From: Amaricoccus sp047275745
Lineage (GTDB): Bacteria; Pseudomonadota; Alphaproteobacteria; Rhodobacterales; Rhodobacteraceae
DNA: 64,000 bases
Direction: 5' to 3'
NCBI RefSeq assembly: GCF_047275745.1
Contig: NZ_JBKQWU010000017.1
Coordinates: 1-64,000, forward strand
Below the pieces are notes generated by a model. The model was not told the DNA's origin and did no database searches. It was given only the letters and a program-made list of their open reading frames with translations. Position numbers and translations under genes: made by a program. Shown one piece after another: positions 32,941-41,222 of this stretch; the first letter of the stretch is position 1, and each line of letters begins with the position of its first letter.

Positions 32941-35509
32941 GAGCCTCTATCTCGCCCTGCCGCCCTCCTTCCGCCGGCTGATCCCCGAGCATTGGCGCAC
33001 CGGCCTCCGGAACCGGCTGCTGCCGGAATGGCGGCCGGGGACCCCGGGTTCGCCCCGGCGGATCGAGGACCGGCTCTGGGGCGGTTTCTCGACCCGCGCG
33101 CTCGCCGAGCTCGACGCGGTGATCGCCGCCGGCCGCGCCGATCCGGCCCGGGCCAGGGCGGCGGCGGAGGCGTCCTGGGCGCGGGCGCGCTGGGATGTCG
33201 CGCGGGGCGATCCCGCGGCGGCGCTCCGCGCGATCCAGGAGGCGCGCATCCTCAATCCCGCCGGCGCCGGCGCCAAGCGGCAGTATCTGCAGGAGGCGAA
33301 GCTGCTCCGCCTGCTCGGGCGCGGGGCCGAGGCGCACGCGCTCCTGCCCGCCCGGGGCTTCGACGCCTCGGCCTGGATCATGCGCGCCGCGAGCCACAGC
33401 CCGACCGCCGCGCCCGGCGCGGCCGATCCCGCCGCCGCGCTCGCGGCGCTCAACCATGTCTTCCACCGCTTCCGCCTCGGCGGCATCGCATTGCTCGACC
33501 CCTCCCGCCCACTCGGCATCGACAATATCGGCCCGGCCCAGGCGCCCGCGCCGGTCCGGGGGCCGCTCGTCAGCGTGATCATGCCCGCCTTCCGCGCCGA
33601 GGCGACGATCGGGACCGCGCTCGCGAGCCTCGCCGCGCAGAGCTGGCGCGACATCGAGGTGCTCATCGTCGACGACGCGAGCCCGGACGGCACGGCGGGC
33701 GTCGCGGCGGAGTTCGCCGCGCGCGATCCGCGCTTCCGGCTGATCGCCCAACCCGTGAACGGCGGCGCCTATGCCGCGCGCAACCGCGCGCTGACCGAGG
33801 CCGCGGGCGAGTTCGTCACCGTGCACGACGCCGATGACTGGTCGCATCCCGAGAAGATCCGGACCCAGGTTGCGCATCTGCTCCGGAACCCGTCCGAGCC
33901 GCAGGATTTCACCGCCTGGACCCGCGCGCTCCCTGATCTCACGATCACCGGGACGCTCCGGGGCAGCCGGGCGCTCGTCACCTCGAACCTCTCCTCGCAG
34001 ATGATCCGGCGCGCGGCGCTGATCGCCGCCGGCGGCTGGGACGATACGCGGGCCGCGGGCGACAGCGAGCTCATCGCCCGCGTCGAGGTGCTCGTCGGCC
34101 GCTCCGCGCAGGCCTGGCGCGCGCGGGTGCTGAAACCCGCCTGCCCCTTCTCCATCGGCCGGGTGAGCCCCGACCAGCTCACGCGCTCCGAAGTCACGCA
34201 TGTGATCTCGCTCCAGCACGGGGTCCGGCGCGAATACCACGAATCCGCCGCGCTCTGGCACGCGGCGCTCGCGCGCGGCGAGGGGCGCGGCGATCTCGCC
34301 CTGCTCGGCGCCGCCCGCTTCCCGGCGCCGCCGGCGCTGCGCGCGTCCCGGGCGGAGCCGCCGCCGCTCGATTTCCTCGTGATCGCCGATTTCAACATGC
34401 GCGGCGGCGCCTCGAAATCGGCGATCGCGATGCTGGAGGCGGGAAGCCGCGCCGGCCGCGCCGCCGGGCTCCTCCACTACCGCCGCGCCGATCTCAACCT
34501 GACCCATCCGCTCGACCCGGAGTTGCGCGCGCGCGCGGTCCGGGCAGGCTGGCGCATCGTGGCGCCGGGCGAGCGCCTCGCGGCGCGCACGGTGATCCTC
34601 TCCTATCCGCCGCTCCTCGGCGATGCGATGGACCGCTTCCCCGTCATCGCGCATGAGCGGCTGGCCGTCGCCGTGAACCAGATGGCCGAGCGCGACACCC
34701 TGGGCCGCGACCGCGCCTATGATCCCGCGCGGGTCCGGGCCAATCTCGCGACGCTGCTCGGCTCGGAGGGGATCTGGATCCCGATCTCGGGCCGGGTCCG
34801 CGCGCTCATGGAGGCCGATCCGCGCTATCCCCGCCCCGATCCCGAGACCTGGACGCCGCTCATCGACGTGGACGACTGGTGCGCGCGCGAACCGGCCTGG
34901 CGCGGCGCCTCCCGCGCGCGCCCGGTGATCGGCCGGCACGGGCGCGACCACGCGCTGAAATGGCCGACCGATCCGGAGGAGATCCTCGCCGCCTATTGCG
35001 CCGGCCGGCCGGTCGCGACGCGCTTCCTCGGCGGCGCGGCCGAGGCGCGGCGCAGGCTGCGCCGCTGGCCCGCGAACTGGTCGGTCGCGCCCTATGGCGG
35101 CGATGTGCGCGCCTTCCTCGGCGATCTCGATTTCTTCCTGCACTATCCCGACCCCCGGTATATCGAGGAATTCGGCCGCGCGCCGATGGAGGCGATGGCG
35201 GCGGGCGTGCCGGTGATCCTGCCGCCGGAATTCGAGCCGACCTTCGGCCCGGCGGCGCTCTATGCCCGCGCCGCCGAGGTCTGGCCGCTGATCGAACGGC
35301 TCTGGGCCGACCGCGCCGCCTGGACCGCGCGCGCCGAGGCCGGCCGGGCCTTCGTCCGGGGCACCTGCGATTCCCGGCTCTTCGCCGGGCGGCTCGACAC
35401 GCTCGCGGCGCTCGCGCCCGGACGAATTTCGGGCCGGATCTCCGCGCCAGATGCCTTGCCCGGTGCCTCGCCCGATACCGCGCCAACCGACACACCGGCC
35501 GAAGGCTGA
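32921..35509 (+). CDS. GT2-GT4 fusion glycosyltransferase (paralogue 2)
   Basis: This 862-residue protein has the same layout as the protein at 28553. An N-terminal region contains IEDRLWGGFS (the other has LEDRLWSGFA). A GT2 domain (about 215-410) has LVSVIMPAFRAEATIG and HDADDWSHPEK. A GT4-like domain (about 480-840) has VAVNQMAERD and EEFGRAPME as its EX7E motif. It arose by duplication of the same fusion and then diverged, so donor or acceptor probably differ. The ATG overlaps the end of the sulfotransferase gene by 20 bases, indicating coupling. The C-terminal 25 residues are low-complexity Ile/Ser/Gly/Ala/Pro repeats. Confidence 0.88.
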   Translation: MISDRLESLYLALPPSFRRLIPEHWRTGLRNRLLPEWRPGTPGSPRRIEDRLWGGFSTRALAELDAVIAAGRADPARARAAAEASWARARWDVARGDPAAALRAIQEARILNPAGAGAKRQYLQEAKLLRLLGRGAEAHALLPARGFDASAWIMRAASHSPTAAPGAADPAAALAALNHVFHRFRLGGIALLDPSRPLGIDNIGPAQAPAPVRGPLVSVIMPAFRAEATIGTALASLAAQSWRDIEVLIVDDASPDGTAGVAAEFAARDPRFRLIAQPVNGGAYAARNRALTEAAGEFVTVHDADDWSHPEKIRTQVAHLLRNPSEPQDFTAWTRALPDLTITGTLRGSRALVTSNLSSQMIRRAALIAAGGWDDTRAAGDSELIARVEVLVGRSAQAWRARVLKPACPFSIGRVSPDQLTRSEVTHVISLQHGVRREYHESAALWHAALARGEGRGDLALLGAARFPAPPALRASRAEPPPLDFLVIADFNMRGGASKSAIAMLEAGSRAGRAAGLLHYRRADLNLTHPLDPELRARAVRAGWRIVAPGERLAARTVILSYPPLLGDAMDRFPVIAHERLAVAVNQMAERDTLGRDRAYDPARVRANLATLLGSEGIWIPISGRVRALMEADPRYPRPDPETWTPLIDVDDWCAREPAWRGASRARPVIGRHGRDHALKWPTDPEEILAAYCAGRPVATRFLGGAAEARRRLRRWPANWSVAPYGGDVRAFLGDLDFFLHYPDPRYIEEFGRAPMEAMAAGVPVILPPEFEPTFGPAALYARAAEVWPLIERLWADRAAWTARAEAGRAFVRGTCDSRLFAGRLDTLAALAPGRISGRISAPDALPGASPDTAPTDTPAEG

Positions 35510-35510
35510 G

Positions 35511-36455
35511 ATGGCGGGGGCCGCGTCCGGGACGGATGGCAGGGAGGAGGCCGGCGGAGAGGACGCCGGGATGGGGGAGGCACCGGCGCTCTCGGTCATC
35601 GTGCCGGTCTACCGGCAATGGGAGATGCTCCCCCTCCTGCTCGCGGATCTCGCGGCCCAGGAGGACGTGCCGCCCTTCGAGGTCATCATCGTCGACAACG
35701 AGCCCGACACCCCGGGGCCGCGACCCGGCGTCCCGGACACCACGACCCGTCCCGCGACCCGTTTCGCACTCCGCCATATCGATTGCGCCACGCCCGGCTC
35801 CTACGCGGCGCGCAACGCCGGCGCGGCGGTGGCGCGGGGCGGGGTCTTCGTCTTCACCGACGCCGATTGCCGGCCCGCGTCCTCCTGGCTCGCCGCGCTC
35901 ACGGGCGCGGCCGCGGCCGAACCGGAGGCGCTGCTCGCCGGGCCGGTCGAGGTCGTGGGCGGCGAGACGCCGAACGCCTGCGAGATCTACGACATGATCC
36001 GGGGCATCCCGCAGGCGCGCTATGTCGCCCGGGGTTATGCCGCGACCGCCAATCTCGCGGTGCCGGCGGCGGTCTTCACCGCGCTCGGCGGCTTCGATCC
36101 GCGCCGCTTCTCGGGCGGGGACGCCGAGTTCTGCCGCCGCGCCGGCGCCGCGGGCCATCCGCTCCGCCTCGTCGGGGCGGCGGTCACGCGGCATCCGGCG
36201 CGCGCCGACTGGGGCGAGCTCGCGGCGAAGGCGCGGCGGATCAAGGGCGGGCAGATCCGGGGCGGCCCCCTGCCCCGCCGGATCGCCTGGGTCCTGCGTA
36301 CACCGCTGCCGCCCCTGCGCGACACCCGCGCCTATCTCCGCGCCGAGGCGCCCTGGCGCTGGCGGCGGACCGCGGTCGCGCTCCGCTTCCGGCTCTGGGG
36401 GGTCGAGGTGGCGGAAATGCTGAGGCTCCTCGCCGGGGGGACGCCGGAGCGGTAG
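35511..36455 (+). CDS. Glycosyltransferase, GT2 family
   Basis: The 314-residue GT-A enzyme has ALSVIVPVYRQWEMLP, VIIVDNEPD and TDADCRP (DxD-like metal site). A later GGFDPRRFSGGDAEFCRRA segment helps close the active site. It would transfer one sugar from a nucleotide donor. The ATG is two bases after the upstream stop, so it ends the four-gene operon 28553-36455. The first 25 residues are a Gly/Glu-rich leader. The next gene is convergent, only eight bases away, and no clear terminator separates them. Confidence 0.88.
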   Translation: MAGAASGTDGREEAGGEDAGMGEAPALSVIVPVYRQWEMLPLLLADLAAQEDVPPFEVIIVDNEPDTPGPRPGVPDTTTRPATRFALRHIDCATPGSYAARNAGAAVARGGVFVFTDADCRPASSWLAALTGAAAAEPEALLAGPVEVVGGETPNACEIYDMIRGIPQARYVARGYAATANLAVPAAVFTALGGFDPRRFSGGDAEFCRRAGAAGHPLRLVGAAVTRHPARADWGELAAKARRIKGGQIRGGPLPRRIAWVLRTPLPPLRDTRAYLRAEAPWRWRRTAVALRFRLWGVEVAEMLRLLAGGTPER

Positions 36456-36463
36456 GGCGGGAC

Positions 36464-37252
36464 CTATGGACCGCGTTCCGTGAGCCGCGATCCGAACCCA
36501 TGCGCGGCGTAATGGGCGAAATACCAGGCGGCGCGGGGGAGGGAGAGGCCGACCACGCGGCGGTAGAGCATCCAGGTGTCGCGCGCGGCGACGAGCTTGT
36601 TGCCCGAGAGCGAGGCGGCGGCGACGCGGTAATCGGCCAGCACCTCCGGGAGCCCATGCGCCGCCTCGACGCTTTCGAGCAGCCGGAGCCAGAGGCCGTA
36701 GTCCTGGCGGCGGCGGACCTCGGGCATCTCCACCGCGCCGAAATGCGCGCGGTCATAGACCGCCGTCAGGCAGCCGATCACGTTGCGCCGCAGAAGCTCC
36801 CCGCGCGTCACCCGCGCGGGCACCGCGACGGTGCCGAGCGCCCGCCCCGCCCCGTCCACCCGCCGGTAGGCGGTGAAGCTGAAGGCATGGCCCTCCGCCG
36901 CCATGAAACCGATCTGGCGCGCGAGCTTTTCCGGGTGCCAGCGGTCGTCGGCGTCGAGAAAGGCGATGTAGCGGCCGCGCGCCGCGCGGAGCCCGAGGTT
37001 GCGCGCGACGCCCGCGCCGCCGTTTCGCCCCGTCGCGAGCGCACGTATCCTGGGATCGGCCGCCACCGCCCCGGCGATCAGCGCCGCCGAGCCGTCGGTC
37101 GAGCCGTCGTCGATCAGGAGATGCTCCCAGTCGGAAAGGCTCTGCGCCCGGACCGAGGCGAGGGTCGCGCCAAGCGTCCCGGCCGCGTTCCAGACCGGGG
37201 TGACGACCGAGACCAGCGGGGCGGGAGACGAGGCGGGAAGCGGGGCGATCAC
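36464..37252 (-). CDS. Glycosyltransferase, GT2 family
   Basis: This 262-residue GT2 enzyme has LVSVVTPVWNAAGTLG, LLIDDGSTDGS, ARNLGLRAARGRYIAF and FLDADDRWHPEKLARQ, giving a complete nucleotide and metal site. The GTG start overlaps the stop of the ABC permease gene upstream (GTGA), so it is translated with the export transporter. It probably builds the polymer moved by that transporter. Length is typical. Confidence 0.9.
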   Translation of the reverse strand: MIAPLPASSPAPLVSVVTPVWNAAGTLGATLASVRAQSLSDWEHLLIDDGSTDGSAALIAGAVAADPRIRALATGRNGGAGVARNLGLRAARGRYIAFLDADDRWHPEKLARQIGFMAAEGHAFSFTAYRRVDGAGRALGTVAVPARVTRGELLRRNVIGCLTAVYDRAHFGAVEMPEVRRRQDYGLWLRLLESVEAAHGLPEVLADYRVAAASLSGNKLVAARDTWMLYRRVVGLSLPRAAWYFAHYAAHGFGSRLTERGP

Positions 37253-38220
37253 AGGTCGAGGAGCGCCGTCGCGTGCCGGCGCAGGAGATAGGCGCCGATC
37301 ACGAAGAGGCCGAGCGAGAGGCCGACCACATAGGGGATCGAGACGTATTGCGGGTGATAGCCGCCATAGATGCCCGCGCGCATCAGCCCGATCACATGGG
37401 CGACGGGGTTGAACCAGAGCACATCCCGCAGCCCGGCCGGCACCGCCTCGTAGAGGAAGAGCACGCCCGAGAGGATGAATTTCGGCCGGCTCAGGATCTT
37501 CCAGACCGAGCGCCAGGTCGGAAAGAACCGGAAGAGCACGCAGTTGAGCGCGCCGACGCCGAGCCCGATCAGCGCGGCGAGGAAGAAGGCAAGCGCGATC
37601 AGGCCGAGGTCGAGCTGGACCGGCTGGTCGATGGAGAGGAAGATGATGATGTAGAGCAGCACGCCGACGACGAGCATGGTCAGCGTCGAGAGCAGGAACT
37701 TGGCGAGAACCGCGTCGAGCATGGTGACGACGGGATAGGTCAGGAGCCCGCGGTTCGAGCGGATCGCGCCGGTGACCGCGTTCGAGACGTAGTTGTAGGT
37801 GTTATAGGGAATGTAGCCGCTCGCGTAGAAGAGCAGGAAGCTCGAGCCGAGCGGCGGCGAGCGGAGTGCGAGGCCGAAGGCGATCGAGAGCAGGAGGATG
37901 CCGCCGAGCGGCTCGGCGATCGCCCAGAAATAGCCGCCCCAGGAGCGGCCGAAATTGGTCTGCATCTCGCGCACCATCAGCGCGAAGAGCACCCGCAGCC
38001 GCTGGAAGCGCACCTTTCCCGCCCGCGCCGCCGGTGCGATCACGGCGGGGCCACCCGAAGATCTCGGCGTGGTAGATCCCCCGGAAGATCCCGCGATGGA
38101 AGATCCCGCCGCGGCAGGCCCGGTCGCGGGACCGGCCGGGGTTTTCCGGGAGCTGCCTGCCATGGAGGGGTCCATGGATGGGTTCACGGATGCGTTCGTG
38201 GCCATCGCGCCGTCGTCCAT
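37249..38220 (-). CDS. ABC-2 type polysaccharide export permease (Wzm/KpsM)
   Basis: The 323-residue protein has about six membrane helices after residue 95 and the ABC2 polysaccharide-export pattern (RSWGGYFWAIAEPLGGILLL, NRGLLTYPVVTMLDAVLAK). It would form the inner-membrane channel with the ATPase at 40380. The first 70 residues are a Ser/Ala/Pro/Gly-rich extension with SSGGST and GPATGPAA repeats, unusual for the family; an ATG at 38205 is an alternative start. It is divergent from the KpsE-like gene across 152 bases, so the three export genes share one control region. Confidence 0.9.
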   Translation of the reverse strand: MDDGAMATNASVNPSMDPSMAGSSRKTPAGPATGPAAAGSSIAGSSGGSTTPRSSGGPAVIAPAARAGKVRFQRLRVLFALMVREMQTNFGRSWGGYFWAIAEPLGGILLLSIAFGLALRSPPLGSSFLLFYASGYIPYNTYNYVSNAVTGAIRSNRGLLTYPVVTMLDAVLAKFLLSTLTMLVVGVLLYIIIFLSIDQPVQLDLGLIALAFFLAALIGLGVGALNCVLFRFFPTWRSVWKILSRPKFILSGVLFLYEAVPAGLRDVLWFNPVAHVIGLMRAGIYGGYHPQYVSIPYVVGLSLGLFVIGAYLLRRHATALLDL

Positions 38221-38305
38221 GGGCTTGTCCGGGGATAACGTTGCACTCCGGCACCGCCGGCCTGCGACCTTGCGCGGATCGTCCGCCCCGGTTTGCTTTC
38301 ATCGG

Positions 38306-38327
38306 GGGCAAGGAGTAAACCTTGCCC
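38306..38327. promoter_or_regulatory. 8-bp inverted repeat in the divergent export-gene promoter
   Basis: GGGCAAGG-AGTAAA-CCTTGCCC is a perfect inverted repeat 45 bases upstream of the KpsE-like start. It could be an operator or a leader hairpin between the divergent permease and KpsE-like genes. Confidence 0.4.
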
Positions 38328-38372
38328 GGTTGCGATGACAAGCATGGTTTCGCGTCAGCTTCCGGGGGTTCG

Positions 38373-40331
38373 ATGACAAATTCGCAAGGCCACCGCGCCG
38401 GACCCCGCCGGGGACTCCGGGCCGTCGGACCGGCGGAGCCCCCAGTGAAATCCGGCGTGAAATCCGGAGTGAAATCCCGGACGGAACCTCCGGCGGAATC
38501 CCCGATGGAATCCGGGGGGAAACCCCGCGTGGGCGCATCCGGCCGTTTCCCCGAAGCGGGCGGCCTGCCCGAAGGCTCCCCTCAGGGCTCCCCCGAAGGT
38601 TCTCCCGAAGCCGTCCCCGGAACCACTCTCGCGGGCCAGCCCGAAGGTCACCCCGCGGATCGGCCCGCGGATCGGCCCGAACATCCGGTCGCCGGGTCCG
38701 GAAGGACGCGGCTGGTGCCGGACGAGACGCTCGCCGCGCGCCGCGCCGCCCGCCGTGTCCGCCGCGCCACCCGCGCGGAAGCCGCCGGGGCGGCCCGGGA
38801 CGGGATGGCCCAGGACGGGGTTGTCCGTGAGGGGGCGCCCGAGGTTCGGCCAGAGGCTCAACCGGAAGCTCAGCCCGAGGTTCAACCCGGGGTTCAATCC
38901 GAGGCTCAGCCCGGCACCCGACCCGGAACGCGCCACACAGCCGGGCCCGCGGCCGCGCCCGCGCGGGAAACGGCGCCGGAGCGCGCGCCCGGGACGCCAT
39001 CCGGGCAGGGCCCCGGACGGAAGCCGAACTACGCCGCGATGCGCGCCGCGCGGAAGGTGGAACGGGCGGCCGAACGGGAGCGGGAGCGCGAAGCCGCCCG
39101 CGCGGCGGCGCTCGACCCCGAGGCCGAGGATTTCGCGCCGCGCCCCGGCCTCGGGGCCAAGCGACGCCGCGCCGACCCCGAGCTCGCCCCCGGCGAGATC
39201 GAACGGACGGTCGCGAACCAGCCCGAGGTGCGGCCGGCGCGCCCCGAGACGCGCCATCTCGTGCTGGCGTCGAGCTTCCTCGCGCTCGTGCTGCTGCCCT
39301 TCCTCGTCGTCGCCACCTATCTCTACACCCGCGCCGCCGACCAGTTTCACTCCGAGGTCGCCTTCTCGATCCGCTCCGAGGACGCGGGCGCCGCCTCGGG
39401 CATTCTCGGCGCGCTGACCTCGATCGGCTCGGTCTCGGCCTCCGATACCGACATCCTCTTCGAATACATCCGCAGCCAGAAGATCGTCGAGGAGATCGAC
39501 CCGGAACTCGGGCTCCGCGCGATCTACAACAAGGCGCCCTCGGATTTCTGGTTCTCGCTCGGCGCGGACCCCACGATCGAGGCGCTGCACGGGCAATGGG
39601 ACCGGATGGTCGAGGTGAACCTCGGCTCGGCCGGGATCATCGAGGTGACGGCCAGGGCCTTCGATCCCGCCGACGCGCGGCGGATCGCCGAGGCGATCCT
39701 CGCCCATTCCGGCGCGCTCGTGAACCGGCTCTCGGGCCAGGCGCGCGCCGATGCGATCCAGTTCGCGAGCGGCGAGCTCGCCCAGGCCGAGATCAACCTG
39801 CGCGACATGCGCCAGCGGATGAACGATTTCCGCCGCGAGCACCGGCTGGTCGATCCCGCCGCCGACGCCGCCGGCCAGGCCGGGCTTCTGGCCGCGCTGC
39901 AGGGCCAGCTCGCCCAGGCGCTGGTCGATCGCGACATGCTGAGCACCTACGCCGCCGAGGGCGACCAGCGGATGATCCAGGCCAACCGGCGCATCGACGC
40001 GATCACCGAGCGGATCGACCAGGAACGCGCGACGCTCGGCGTCGAGGGGGTCGAGGGCTCTCTGCCGGACGTGCTCTCCTCCTACGAGGAACTGCGCGTC
40101 GATCTCGAATTCGCCAATACCGCCTATACTCAGGCGCTCGCCGGCGTCGCCGCCGCCAAGGCCGAGGCCGGCCGCCAGAGCCGCTATCTCGCGCCGCATA
40201 TCCAGCCGACGCTGGCCGAGACCTCGCTCTATCCGCGGCGCGCGATCCTCGCGGGGCTGACGCTGCTCTTCCTCTCGCTCGGCTGGGGCGTCGCGATGCT
40301 GGTCTACTACAATGTGCGCGACAACCGCTGA
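38373..40331 (+). CDS. Capsule export inner-membrane protein, KpsE/CtrB-like
   Basis: Residues 290-652 are a polysaccharide co-polymerase/export protein. Membrane helices lie at about 295-317 and 622-644 with a periplasmic coiled-coil domain between them. The YTRAADQFHSEVAFSIRSED and DFRREHRLVDP segments are usual in KpsE, CtrB and Wzz-like capsule proteins. It would link the inner-membrane ABC transporter to an outer-membrane channel. The first 290 residues are an unusual disordered cytoplasmic region full of short repeats: KSGVKSG, SPQGSPEGSPE and EAQPEAQPEVQPG. Start is the ATG at 38373 after GGGGG; upstream codons are possible. The ATPase follows 48 bases later. Confidence 0.87.
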   Translation: MTNSQGHRAGPRRGLRAVGPAEPPVKSGVKSGVKSRTEPPAESPMESGGKPRVGASGRFPEAGGLPEGSPQGSPEGSPEAVPGTTLAGQPEGHPADRPADRPEHPVAGSGRTRLVPDETLAARRAARRVRRATRAEAAGAARDGMAQDGVVREGAPEVRPEAQPEAQPEVQPGVQSEAQPGTRPGTRHTAGPAAAPARETAPERAPGTPSGQGPGRKPNYAAMRAARKVERAAEREREREAARAAALDPEAEDFAPRPGLGAKRRRADPELAPGEIERTVANQPEVRPARPETRHLVLASSFLALVLLPFLVVATYLYTRAADQFHSEVAFSIRSEDAGAASGILGALTSIGSVSASDTDILFEYIRSQKIVEEIDPELGLRAIYNKAPSDFWFSLGADPTIEALHGQWDRMVEVNLGSAGIIEVTARAFDPADARRIAEAILAHSGALVNRLSGQARADAIQFASGELAQAEINLRDMRQRMNDFRREHRLVDPAADAAGQAGLLAALQGQLAQALVDRDMLSTYAAEGDQRMIQANRRIDAITERIDQERATLGVEGVEGSLPDVLSSYEELRVDLEFANTAYTQALAGVAAAKAEAGRQSRYLAPHIQPTLAETSLYPRRAILAGLTLLFLSLGWGVAMLVYYNVRDNR

Positions 40332-40379
40332 TCGGCGCGGGACCGGAGGCCGGACCGAGCGCCGGGTAGCGCGCGAGCG

Positions 40380-41039
40380 ATGATCGAATTCCGCGACGTC
40401 TCGAAATACTACCCGACGCCCGGCGGGCGGAAGGTGGTGCTCGACCATCTGAACCTGACCCTGCCCTCGGGGGCGAAGATCGGCGTGCTCGGCCGCAACG
40501 GCGCCGGCAAGTCGACGCTGCTCGGCATGGTCGCGGGCACCGCGCATCCGAACCGGGGCGAGATCCGGCGCCACGCCTCGATCTCCTGGCCGCTCGGCTT
40601 CGCGGGCAGCTTCCACGCCGATCTCACCGGGGCGCAGAACGTGCGCTTCGTCGCGCGGATCTACGGGATGGATACCGACACGCTCGTCGATTACGTCGAG
40701 GATTTCGCCGAGCTCGGCGAGTTCATGGACATGCCGGTGCGCGCCTATTCCTCGGGGATGAAGGCGCGGCTCGCCTTCGGCATGTCGATGGGGATCGCCT
40801 TCGACTGGTATCTCGTCGACGAGATCACCGCCGTCGGCGACTCGGCCTTCCGCCGCAAGTCGCTCGCGGTGTTCCAGGACCGGCTGCGCGAGGCGGGGCT
40901 GCTCATGGTCTCGCATTCGATCGGCACGATCCGGAGCTACTGCGACAGCGGTCTCGTGCTCGAAGGCGGAACCGCGCGCTATTTCGAGGATGTGGACGAG
41001 GCGATCGCCCATCACGAACGCAACATGCGGCGGCGCTGA
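40380..41039 (+). CDS. Polysaccharide ABC transporter ATPase (Wzt/KpsT)
   Basis: This 219-residue ATPase has Walker A GRNGAGKST (39-47), an atypical signature YSSGMKARL and Walker B WYLVDEITAVGD. These are the hallmarks of KpsT/Wzt capsule exporters. With the permease at 37249 and the KpsE-like protein it forms a complete inner-membrane ABC export system, separate from the Wzy-type system at the left. It lacks the C-terminal carbohydrate-binding domain of some Wzt proteins, so export probably does not need a modified chain end. Confidence 0.93.
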   Translation: MIEFRDVSKYYPTPGGRKVVLDHLNLTLPSGAKIGVLGRNGAGKSTLLGMVAGTAHPNRGEIRRHASISWPLGFAGSFHADLTGAQNVRFVARIYGMDTDTLVDYVEDFAELGEFMDMPVRAYSSGMKARLAFGMSMGIAFDWYLVDEITAVGDSAFRRKSLAVFQDRLREAGLLMVSHSIGTIRSYCDSGLVLEGGTARYFEDVDEAIAHHERNMRRR

Positions 41040-41222
41040 GCGCCTCCGCTCCGGTCCCGCGGGGTCCACGGGGACCGGGCCTCGGCGTCTTCCCCCCGCC
41101 CGGGGCGGCCGGCGTTGCAATCCCGCGTCGGGCGTGGAAGGTTCCGGCCAAAACCCGCGACCGCGCCCCCCGCCGGCCGGTCCCGGGATCATCCGAGAAG
41201 AGCCAAGGGCCGGGTAGGTTTC

